11,831 nucleotides of DNA from Bacteroidales bacterium (GTDB lineage Bacteria; Bacteroidota; Bacteroidia; Bacteroidales; UBA7960), in NCBI GenBank assembly GCA_007132825.1, contig SLNX01000239.1, positions 1 to 11,831 on the forward strand, given 5' to 3'. The position numbers and the translations under genes were made by a program. Of this stretch, positions 4,896 through 11,831 are shown piece after piece. Numbering within the stretch: the stretch's first letter is position 1; every line of letters starts with the position of its first letter. The notes under the pieces are model-generated. The model was not told where the DNA came from, made no database searches, and saw only the letters and a program-made list of their open reading frames with translations.

Positions 4896-7895
4896 CTAAG
4901 GAAGCACTGTTGTAAAATGTTCAAGTATTCTGGAATGGTAAATTGCATCATAGATTACCTGTTGTATGTTTGTTCTGATATTTTCTTCAATGAGTTTCCT
5001 GTTGTTCATGTCTGGGAATGTACGATTCGAAAGAAAGACGTATACAAGGTTTTCCATTGGATCAGCCCATGCCACTGTGCCTGTAAATCCACTGTGGCCA
5101 AAGCTCAGCGGTGAAGCACTCTTACTTGCAGGTCCTGGTTCATTGCGATCCAGTGATGGTTTGTCAAAACCAAGACCACGGCGGTTATCATTTTCATAAT
5201 ACTGCACGCGTGTAAACTCCCTGATTGTATTTTTGTCAAAAAACTGGACGCCTCCATAGCTTCCTTCATTCAGGAAAAGCTGCATCAGGATGGCCACCTC
5301 CACTGCGTTAGAGAACATTCCGGCATGACCGCTGACACCCCCCAGCATGGCAGCCGCCATGTCATGAACATGCCCGCGCACGATCTGTTTGCGCCATATC
5401 GTGTCCAGCTCTGAAGGGACGATCCGCGAAGCCTCAAAACGTTTGAGGGGCAGAAATCCTGTATTGGATAATCCCAGGGGTTTGAAAAGCGTATGCTCCA
5501 GGTAGGCATCAATTCTTTGGCCCGAGAGTTCTTCGATAAGCTCTGCCAGCAGGATGAAGCCAAGGTCACTGTATCGGTATTGCTGCTTCTCAAGAAGCTC
5601 CGACTCAAAAATCTGAACGAAAATGGAATCACGAAAGCTGTTGTTCAAATAAAGCCCTTCTGCAACCCTTGTGTGAAAATTATCAGACCTGCTGGTTTTG
5701 TATAGGCCTTCTGCCAAACTTCCATTTTCAATGGTAGACATGTAGAACGGGATCCAGGGGGTCAGCCTGGCCTGGTGCGCAAGCAGGTGCCGCAAAACAA
5801 TATCCCCTTTGTCTGTATACCTCAACCAGAGCATATACGCTCCAAGTGTATTGTCAATATCAATAATCCCCTGGTCATACAGCTTCATAACAGCCGCCGT
5901 AGTTGCGGCAATTTTGGTGACAGATGCAAGATCATAAAGGTCTGTTTCACGAACCTCCTGAATGCTGTCGTAGGTGTGGTAACCAAAAGATCTGTTATAG
6001 ATCATCACACCATCTTTAATGATAGCAATCTGGCATCCGGGATAAGCACCCATACGAATCCCGCTGATTGCGATTGAATCTATCCGTTGAAGAAGTTCAG
6101 AGCGGATGCCAGTTTCTTCTGCTTTTCCAAAACGGATCCTGGTTGGTTCAGGTGTGATGATACCTGTCTCCGACCTAAAATGGCTGCCTGCGGTAACTGG
6201 GAGCTTCCCGATTGTTTGGATGCCGCCAAAAATGGCCTGGGCTGCAGCCTCCTCGAAAACGTAACCTTCCTGGAATGCAACCAGGATCGATTGAATATCG
6301 AGAATTTCATCTCCGAAAAACTCAAGACTATAGGGGTTTGCAAATAGGCTCAAAACAACATCCTGCTGTTTGGCAAGTCTTTTGACCAGGTCAACGGTTT
6401 TGCCATTTATGCCATAATTCCGGGAAAAGAATAAGCTATTGTCGTGTATGGATACAATCACTGCATCATAACCGGATAGGGCATTCAGCATCTGCTCTGC
6501 ACCTTCCGGACTGTGGTATTTATCGATTCCATAATTTGAAATGGGAGCATACCGGCCAAGCATCTTTTGAAACCTGTTGTCCGGATGGTCGCCAATGGCA
6601 AGCGCTGCAATGTTCTTGTGATGCAGATCTGTAAGTGGGATGAGGTTTTTTTCATTGCGGACAAGGGTGATGGCTGCTTCAGCAAGTTTTTTGTTCAGCA
6701 ATTTTCCGTTGGTGGTATTCAGGTCGGCTATCAGATTCTCTATCGGTGTAAACTGAAAATCATCAAGACCCGCTTTTTTCTTGTAATATAGGACTTTTTT
6801 ACACTTTGCATTGACAAGTTCTTCTGAGATCAGCCCTTCCTCTATGGCGGTTCTTATTGCGCTGATCGCTGCGGGTACATCCTCCGGGAGCAGTAAGATG
6901 TCATTACCGGCCATTAATGCCCGCAGTTCCAGCTCCCCTGGCTCAAAAAAGTCGCTGACACCCCGCATGTCAAGGGCATCGGTTATGATCAACCCGTCGA
7001 AACCCATTTCAATCTGCAGCAAATTGGTAACAATGTTGCGCGACAGGGTGGAAGCAAGACGGGCTTCCGGTTCGAGCGACGGCATTTCCAGGTGGGCGAT
7101 CATAATGGAATGGACCCCCTGCTCAATCAGATGTCTGAATGGGTACAGGTGAATTGAATCTATCTCTGCAAAAGAATGCCGCAACAGCGGGAGGGTATGG
7201 TGTGAGTCTGCATCGGTATCGCCATGTCCTGGAAAATGCTTGGCGCAGGCGATTATACCGGCATCCTGAAGTCCGTGCATATAAGCAAGCCCTTTGCGTG
7301 TTACATTATAACGGCTCTCTCCGAAAGCCCTGAAGTTGATCACCGGATTGGCCGGATTGTTGTTCACATCAACAACCGGTGCAAAGTTGATATGAACCCC
7401 AAGGCGTTGCAACTGCCTTCCGATCTCAACACCCATCAAATAAATGAGCTGGTCGTCCTGTATGGCCCCCAATGCCATTTGCCGGGGAAAAACAATGGTA
7501 CTGTCGAGACGCATGGAAGGTCCCCACTCTGCATCCATAGCAACGAGCAGAGGGGTTTGTACCTGACTCTGCATACGATTTGTCAACATTACCTGCTCAT
7601 GGGGTGTACCGCGAAAAAATGCAACACCCCCAATGTTGTATTCCATCACCTCCCTGATGATGCGATTGTCTGTATCCGTGTCACGATTTGTAGGCACCCT
7701 GATCATTAAAAGCTGTGCAATTCGCTGATCAAGGGTTAGCGAAGAAAATACCGAATCAACCCAGGGTGTTGAATAATATGTTAAGAGCTCTGAGGAAAGC
7801 CTCTCAGCCCTTGCATTTTGAGGAATTAGGAACGCAAACAGTATAAAAAATGCCACAACAAAAACCGGTTGTGGGTATATCTTGAATAAACGCAT
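4896..7895 (-). CDS. Exported NagZ-like GH3 glycosidase fused to AmiE-like serine hydrolase
   Basis: Predicted periplasmic or lipid-free exported enzyme of 999 residues with two activities. Signal peptide at 1-30 (RLFKIY, hydrophobic 11-24, cut near ARA). Residues about 45-375 are a glycoside hydrolase family 3 domain of the NagZ type: KHFPGHGDTDADSHHTLP (219-236) contains the Asp-Ser-His general-acid loop, and Asp306 in ITDALDM is the expected nucleophile. Residues about 400-590 form the second GH3 domain. Residues about 600-990 are a beta-lactamase-fold serine hydrolase with SVTK (658-661, the Ser-x-x-Lys motif), YSD (775-777, in place of Tyr-x-Asn) and HSG (934-936, in place of Lys-Thr-Gly). 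In Bacillus, two-domain NagZ removes GlcNAc from muropeptides and AmiE, a serine hydrolase of this type, then cuts the MurNAc-peptide bond; the fusion suggests both steps in one protein. An in-frame ATG 54 bp upstream (7947-7949) is rejected because it lacks a signal peptide and precedes a promoter-like box. Confidence 0.92.
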   Translation of the reverse strand: MRLFKIYPQPVFVVAFFILFAFLIPQNARAERLSSELLTYYSTPWVDSVFSSLTLDQRIAQLLMIRVPTNRDTDTDNRIIREVMEYNIGGVAFFRGTPHEQVMLTNRMQSQVQTPLLVAMDAEWGPSMRLDSTIVFPRQMALGAIQDDQLIYLMGVEIGRQLQRLGVHINFAPVVDVNNNPANPVINFRAFGESRYNVTRKGLAYMHGLQDAGIIACAKHFPGHGDTDADSHHTLPLLRHSFAEIDSIHLYPFRHLIEQGVHSIMIAHLEMPSLEPEARLASTLSRNIVTNLLQIEMGFDGLIITDALDMRGVSDFFEPGELELRALMAGNDILLLPEDVPAAISAIRTAIEEGLISEELVNAKCKKVLYYKKKAGLDDFQFTPIENLIADLNTTNGKLLNKKLAEAAITLVRNEKNLIPLTDLHHKNIAALAIGDHPDNRFQKMLGRYAPISNYGIDKYHSPEGAEQMLNALSGYDAVIVSIHDNSLFFSRNYGINGKTVDLVKRLAKQQDVVLSLFANPYSLEFFGDEILDIQSILVAFQEGYVFEEAAAQAIFGGIQTIGKLPVTAGSHFRSETGIITPEPTRIRFGKAEETGIRSELLQRIDSIAISGIRMGAYPGCQIAIIKDGVMIYNRSFGYHTYDSIQEVRETDLYDLASVTKIAATTAAVMKLYDQGIIDIDNTLGAYMLWLRYTDKGDIVLRHLLAHQARLTPWIPFYMSTIENGSLAEGLYKTSRSDNFHTRVAEGLYLNNSFRDSIFVQIFESELLEKQQYRYSDLGFILLAELIEELSGQRIDAYLEHTLFKPLGLSNTGFLPLKRFEASRIVPSELDTIWRKQIVRGHVHDMAAAMLGGVSGHAGMFSNAVEVAILMQLFLNEGSYGGVQFFDKNTIREFTRVQYYENDNRRGLGFDKPSLDRNEPGPASKSASPLSFGHSGFTGTVAWADPMENLVYVFLSNRTFPDMNNRKLIEENIRTNIQQVIYDAIYHSRILEHFTTVLP

Positions 7896-7937
7896 GTTAT
7901 AAAGTACAGTATAATATCCAGATTTATTATCAACATG

Positions 7938-7945
7938 CAAATATA
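7938..7945 (-). promoter_or_regulatory. -7 promoter box for the GH3/serine hydrolase gene
   Basis: Minus-strand TATATTTG exactly fits the Bacteroidetes primary-sigma -7 consensus TAnnTTTG. Transcription would begin about 35 nt before the ATG at 7893-7895. No good -33 TTTG is seen at the expected distance, so support rests on the -7 element alone. Its position downstream of the alternative ATG at 7947-7949 argues for the shorter protein start. Confidence 0.45.
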
Positions 7946-8062
7946 GCATATTCTGTAATTGGCTTTCTTTTTATTTCTCTTTTCCAATCCGGACAATGAA
8001 TTTAAACTCTGATATTTTAATCTAGATTCTAAACAAAAAATTCTTTAAAACAAGATCATACT

Positions 8063-8093
8063 TTGACAAACATTAAGATTTTTTTAGTAATAT
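8063..8093 (+). promoter_or_regulatory. Candidate promoter of the OmpA-lipoprotein operon
   Basis: TTGACA (8063-8068) and TAATAT (8088-8093) are separated by 19 bp, and the same bases read as TTTG plus TAATATTG, close to the Bacteroidetes -33/-7 pattern (spacing 22 rather than about 19). The leader to the ATG at 8174 would be about 70-75 nt. The surrounding intergenic region 7896-8173 is strongly AT-rich and shows no other gene. Confidence 0.4.
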
Positions 8094-8173
8094 TGCGCAT
8101 TCTGTTTTAGGGGATATGTCGTTATCCTTAATTGTTTGGTATTCATATTGTTTTATTAAATGTTATTTAAATT

Positions 8174-9499
8174 ATGAAACGAGTCATGTTTTCATGTTGG
8201 GTAATCTGTGTCTTATGTATCATATTACCATCGGATTTGGGTGCACAAGTAAACCCCGATCGCATTCTTAGAAATGCCCGGAACAGAGCTGAGCGTAACG
8301 TCGAAAGACGTGTTGAGGACCGTATCGATAAAGCGGTTGACAAGGCACTTGATGAAATTGAAGAGGGAATTGATAACCGTGGGGAGAGCAATGGTGAACC
8401 AGCTGATTCTGGGACCAATGGAGAAAATGTTACTCATAAGCCTGAGCAATCTGGTGAAACGTCTCCGGTTGATACTCCTGATGCACCATTGCTGGTATGG
8501 TCATCATTTGATTTTGTACCCGGTGATGTAATCATTTTTGAGGACAACCTTGACGGCGAGCGTAATGGGGAGTTTCCCAGCAAGTGGGATCTGGTCAACG
8601 GTTCAGTTGAAAATGCTTTTTTCGATGGTGAAAATGTTATTATGTTCATGAATACCAACATCAATAGCGATGGTGGCATTGTACCCATGATGGCCAACAG
8701 CGAAGAAGATTACCTGCCGGATGCGTTTACCATTGAATTTGATGCCTATTTTGACAACCCGGGCAGAACCTACCGGGTATTGTTCTACGATGGCAAAAAC
8801 CAGAGACGTTTAAATAATACTGTTAACCGTGGCAGCAGTAACCGTAACAACAGGGTTAGAGTTCGTCAAAACTCTGCAGATTATGGGCAAACAACGGGCT
8901 ACTATCCGGGATTTGTTTCCAACACAAGTGAAAATCCGTCAATGTCGCAGCCCGGTTGGAGGCGCGTTTCCATATCGTTCAACAAAAGAGCGCTAAAAGT
9001 GTATCTCGACGATGCCAGAGTGCTCAACATCCCCAATATGGATTATAACCCGCTTGGAATAACTATGGCATATCACAATCCGGGCGGAAACCATCTGGGC
9101 TATATAAAAAACATCCGAATTGCCAAAGGTGCCGTGCCCCTTTATGATAAATTCCTGACCGACGGAAAGATCATTACCAACGGGATTCGGTTTGACGTGA
9201 ACAAGGCCACCATTCGTCCTGAAAGCATGGGGGTGATCAACGAGATCGTGCAGTTGATGAATGAACACCCGGAGTTGAAATTTAGTGTAGAGGGTCACAC
9301 CGACAGCGACGGCAGTGCCGAACACAATCAACGTCTGTCAGAACAACGTGCCGAGGCTGTCATGAACCAGATGGTAGCCATGGGCATTGCCACCGACCGC
9401 CTTACTTCTGCAGGGCATGGCCAAAGCCAACCCATAGCCCCCAACGATACCCAGGAAAATAAAGCACAGAACCGCAGGGTGGAATTTGTTAAATTATAA
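8174..9499 (+). CDS. OmpA-family outer-membrane protein with central jelly-roll-like domain
   Basis: Exported protein of 441 residues that probably links the outer membrane or periplasm to peptidoglycan. Signal peptide 1-24 with a likely cut after LGA. Residues about 28-66 are a highly charged, probably helical stretch (RNARNRAERNVERRVEDR). A Ser/Gly/Glu-rich linker follows to about 103. The middle part, about 118-318, begins FEDNLDGERNGEFPSKWDL and resembles a concanavalin/laminin-G-type beta-sandwich (as in family-16 or DUF1080-like folds); this is inference from pattern. The C-terminal OmpA domain (about 335-441) has GHTDSDG (374-380) and NQRLSEQRAEAV (385-396); Asp377 and Arg392 have the 15-residue spacing of the diaminopimelate-binding Asp and Arg of OmpA-like domains. 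There is no N-terminal beta-barrel. It is followed after 12 bp by a lipoprotein gene. The exact ligand of the central domain is unknown. Confidence 0.87.
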   Translation: MKRVMFSCWVICVLCIILPSDLGAQVNPDRILRNARNRAERNVERRVEDRIDKAVDKALDEIEEGIDNRGESNGEPADSGTNGENVTHKPEQSGETSPVDTPDAPLLVWSSFDFVPGDVIIFEDNLDGERNGEFPSKWDLVNGSVENAFFDGENVIMFMNTNINSDGGIVPMMANSEEDYLPDAFTIEFDAYFDNPGRTYRVLFYDGKNQRRLNNTVNRGSSNRNNRVRVRQNSADYGQTTGYYPGFVSNTSENPSMSQPGWRRVSISFNKRALKVYLDDARVLNIPNMDYNPLGITMAYHNPGGNHLGYIKNIRIAKGAVPLYDKFLTDGKIITNGIRFDVNKATIRPESMGVINEIVQLMNEHPELKFSVEGHTDSDGSAEHNQRLSEQRAEAVMNQMVAMGIATDRLTSAGHGQSQPIAPNDTQENKAQNRRVEFVKL

Positions 9500-9511
9500 A
9501 ATCACAAATCG

Positions 9512-9979
9512 ATGAGAAATGTCTGGAAATTTGCAATCCTGATCCTTTTTACAATCGGGGTTGTTTCTTGTGGCCAATCTTCAAAACGGTCTGCTACTTT
9601 GCCACCGGTAGCTATTGAAGTACCAGCCGAGTTGGCAGATAAGCCCGAGGTGGTTTCATTTATTCAAGAATCGGAAAGGATCATCAATGAATTTTCGGTT
9701 ACTGTTGAAGGCATGTTCGAAAGAATGCAACCATATGCCGGCAAGGATTATGATGACCTGAGCATGGCTTCAAGGATGCGGCTGATGGCAATCGTGGGCA
9801 GTGCAGCCGTTAATTTTGCCGAATTTGCCGTAAGGCAGGCCGAAATCATGGAGCAGGGCAGGTTTTTTGAAAAGGAGCTAGATGATGATCAGGGCCAGGC
9901 ACTGGGAATTGTACTGCATACATTTGCAGAAAGGCTGGATTTGCTGGAGGAAAAGTTCAAAGAGCTTGAAAAGAGATAA
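9512..9979 (+). CDS. Small predicted lipoprotein, function unknown
   Basis: A 155-residue protein with a lipoprotein signal peptide: MRNVWK, a hydrophobic stretch at 7-18, and the lipobox VVSC with the acylated Cys20, so it should be anchored in the outer or inner membrane. The mature part has a short flexible segment (21-45) and then mostly helix; residues 138-155 (FAERLDLLEEKFKELEKR) look like a short coiled coil. I recognise no catalytic motif or named family. It starts 12 bp after the OmpA-type gene, which makes co-transcription likely and suggests a shared envelope function, for example a partner of the OmpA protein. The 37-bp gap to the converging permease gene has no clear terminator. 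Confidence 0.8.
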   Translation: MRNVWKFAILILFTIGVVSCGQSSKRSATLPPVAIEVPAELADKPEVVSFIQESERIINEFSVTVEGMFERMQPYAGKDYDDLSMASRMRLMAIVGSAAVNFAEFAVRQAEIMEQGRFFEKELDDDQGQALGIVLHTFAERLDLLEEKFKELEKR

Positions 9980-10016
9980 TGCAGCCCCAATCAATTCAGT
10001 ATTGCTAACCTCGACC

Positions 10017-11831
10017 TTACTCCTGATTCCGCAGTGCCTCCACCGGATTCTGGGAAGCTGCGTGGAAACTGATTAGTCCGACCGTCAGAACGGCCACCAG
10101 GTACATCATGAATGAAGGCACAAGGAAAGCGGTCACGCTAATGTCAATCCTATGTGCAAAGCTATCCAGCCACCGGCTTACGAAGAGGTATGCCGCCGGC
10201 CAGGCAAGCAGGTTGGAAACCAATACCAGGATGCTGTATTCACTAATTGCCAAACGTGTAATTCTGTTTGTGGATGCGCCCAGTACCTTCCTGATGCCGA
10301 TCTCCTTGGTTTTTGTAGCTGCGGCATATACGGCGAGACCGATCAGCCCAAGTACTGAGAGAAGGATGGCAAGTCCGCTAAAACTACTGACAATAACCAT
10401 CATCCGGCGGTCATCCTGATAGAGGCTGCGGTATTGGTCATCCACAAACTGATATTGGACAGGCCACCGGGGCTCTTCCTGGCTCCAGATCGTTTCCAGG
10501 TAGGTTCGTACTTCTTGCTCCTGTCCCGGGTTATACCTCACCAGAATATTGAAGTCATACTGAGGGTACGTATCCCTGCTGATATAAAATACCATGGGAG
10601 TTGCCTGTTCATGGAGTGAGCCGTAGTGAATGTCTTCAACAACACCAACGATTTGACGTGCCTGTCCGTCATAAAAGCCATGCAGGGTTTCACCCAGCAT
10701 ATCATCTTGGCCTAATCTTTCCATTGCCGTTTTGTTGATGATGGCCGTGTAATTGCGATCGGCTGCGATATCTTCAGAAAAGTCACGCCCGGTTAAGATT
10801 TGGCTTTGCAAGGTGTTGAAATACGCAGCGTCAACAGAGATAAAGGCAACGTGCAACTGGATTCTACCGCTTTCTCCGTGGAAGCTTACATGACCATAAT
10901 TGTTTGGTCTGACGGGTGGGATGTTATGAGCAAAACTGACACCACGCACTCCGGAATGCTGAAGCATTTGTTCCTTCAGCCAGAGGGCCCGCGATGATCT
11001 GTGTTCGTCAAATGGATTTTTAATGGCAATCAATCCCTCTCCCACATAACCCGGCGATTGGTTTGACAGATATTGCATCTGGGAAAAAACGGTCAGACTG
11101 GCAATAATCAATGCCGTGGATGCTGAAAATTGAAGCATGATCAGAAACTGGCGCAAGTTGAAGCGATATCTTTTACCTGATAACCCCTTGATCTGACTGA
11201 TTGTCTGATTCCCTTTGATGATATGAATTGCCTTATACCTTGAAATGACAAATGCAGGGTAAGCACCGGCCAGTGCGGAAACAAGAACAAACAATCCAAA
11301 AAGAGATAATAACATTACCGGATCTGAAAAAAGCCTGATTGACAGCTCCTTTCCCGTCAGGTTGTTCAAAAAGGGAATGAATAATTCTGTCAGTAAAAGA
11401 GCGAGAAACAATGCCACCAAAACCAGTATGGAAGTTTCCAGTATGAACTGCAAGATCAGGTTGCGGCGGCTGGCGCCCAACACTTTTTTGATGCCGATCT
11501 CCCTCGCCCTGCGGATTGCCGTGGCCACACTCAGGTTTACAAAATTGAAACAAGCCAGCGCCAGGATCAGTAAAGCGATGATAAGAAAAGTGGTAACCAC
11601 GCGAATATCACTCCGGTTCGCCATATCCCATTGTACGTGCGCAGACCTTAACCTAATGTCCAGAATTGGCTGCAAAAAGTATTCATTGCGATCACGAAAA
11701 TGATCGTTTACTTCACTGACGATCCCTGTAATCTGATCTGCAATAATTGCCGGATTAACATCGGGTTGAAGCTTGAAATAATAATATACACCACTGTTGC
11801 TCCAGTCATTTAACATGGATGTCTCTATGAA
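10017..11831 (-). CDS. FtsX/MacB-type ABC transporter permease (partial, N-terminus beyond window)
   Basis: C-terminal 605 or so residues of a large inner-membrane permease; the family usually has about 780-800 residues, so roughly the first helix and part of the first periplasmic domain are missing. The frame is open to the right edge; the ATG at 11814-11816 is an internal methionine. It carries two FtsX-type units, each with the cytoplasmic motif EIGIKKVLGAS (11469-11501) or EIGIRKVLGAS (about 10272-10304), the coupling-helix sequence just after a membrane helix. Between them is a MacB-like periplasmic core domain (from about 11100 to 10420, with GRDFSEDIAADRNY). It ends SQNPVEALRNQE, typical of this family. 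Such permeases work with a separate ATPase (MacB/LolD-like) and move lipoproteins, peptides or signals rather than acting as classic channels; no ATPase is visible here. The gene converges on the lipoprotein gene. Confidence 0.93.
   Translation of the reverse strand, partial: FIETSMLNDWSNSGVYYYFKLQPDVNPAIIADQITGIVSEVNDHFRDRNEYFLQPILDIRLRSAHVQWDMANRSDIRVVTTFLIIALLILALACFNFVNLSVATAIRRAREIGIKKVLGASRRNLILQFILETSILVLVALFLALLLTELFIPFLNNLTGKELSIRLFSDPVMLLSLFGLFVLVSALAGAYPAFVISRYKAIHIIKGNQTISQIKGLSGKRYRFNLRQFLIMLQFSASTALIIASLTVFSQMQYLSNQSPGYVGEGLIAIKNPFDEHRSSRALWLKEQMLQHSGVRGVSFAHNIPPVRPNNYGHVSFHGESGRIQLHVAFISVDAAYFNTLQSQILTGRDFSEDIAADRNYTAIINKTAMERLGQDDMLGETLHGFYDGQARQIVGVVEDIHYGSLHEQATPMVFYISRDTYPQYDFNILVRYNPGQEQEVRTYLETIWSQEEPRWPVQYQFVDDQYRSLYQDDRRMMVIVSSFSGLAILLSVLGLIGLAVYAAATKTKEIGIRKVLGASTNRITRLAISEYSILVLVSNLLAWPAAYLFVSRWLDSFAHRIDISVTAFLVPSFMMYLVAVLTVGLISFHAASQNPVEALRNQE

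Noticed and set aside
5206..5215. Palindrome-like CACGCGTG inside the serine hydrolase domain
   Set aside because: It is an 8-bp palindrome within coding sequence, without flanking symmetry; expected by chance.
7224..7709. Plus-strand open frame of 161 codons within the GH3 region
   Set aside because: It is antisense to the conserved GH3 catalytic domain and has no recognisable motif.
8298..8311. ACGTC-GAAA-GACGT small hairpin with a GNRA-type loop
   Set aside because: Only 5 bp, inside the coding sequence of the charged helix of the OmpA-type protein; likely chance from codon use.

Overview
The window looks like a chromosomal segment of a Bacteroidota (Bacteroidetes) bacterium, probably in or near the order Bacteroidales. 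The evidence is the gene string parA-parB-DUF5683-dapB-lepB, which is characteristic of that phylum. Supporting signs are the absence of clear Shine-Dalgarno sequences before the genes, an exact TAnnTTTG-type -7 promoter box, a NagZ-type glycosidase fused to a serine hydrolase, and a long FtsX/MacB-type permease. No phage, transposase, CRISPR, tRNA or rRNA gene was seen.

Positions 1-3708 (all minus strand, transcribed right to left): a tight operon of parA, parB, a DUF5683 membrane protein, dapB and a signal peptidase I gene (lepB) that runs off the left edge. Gaps between these genes are 3, 12, 5 and 26 bp. The operon joins chromosome partitioning, lysine/diaminopimelate synthesis and protein export. 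A perfect 10-bp inverted repeat lies just upstream of parA.

Positions 3709-7895 (minus strand): a conserved but unassigned membrane protein, and a large exported protein of 999 residues. The large protein joins a NagZ-like family 3 beta-N-acetylglucosaminidase to a beta-lactamase-fold serine hydrolase resembling Bacillus AmiE. Such a protein could remove both the sugar and the peptide from peptidoglycan fragments. Between the two genes is a non-coding element made of 7-bp repeats in inverted orientation, which can fold into a long imperfect hairpin.

Positions 7896-8173 form a divergent intergenic region with candidate promoters on both strands. Rightward from it run an OmpA-type peptidoglycan-binding outer-membrane protein and, 12 bp later, a small lipoprotein, probably one operon.

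Positions 10017-11831 (minus strand, converging on the lipoprotein gene) hold the C-terminal part of an FtsX/MacB-type ABC transporter permease that runs off the right edge.

Most of the window is envelope and housekeeping biology. Nothing here is a clear new defence, mobile or RNA system. The points most worth following are the NagZ-AmiE-like fusion, the heptamer inverted repeat, the unassigned membrane protein and the inverted repeat before parA.
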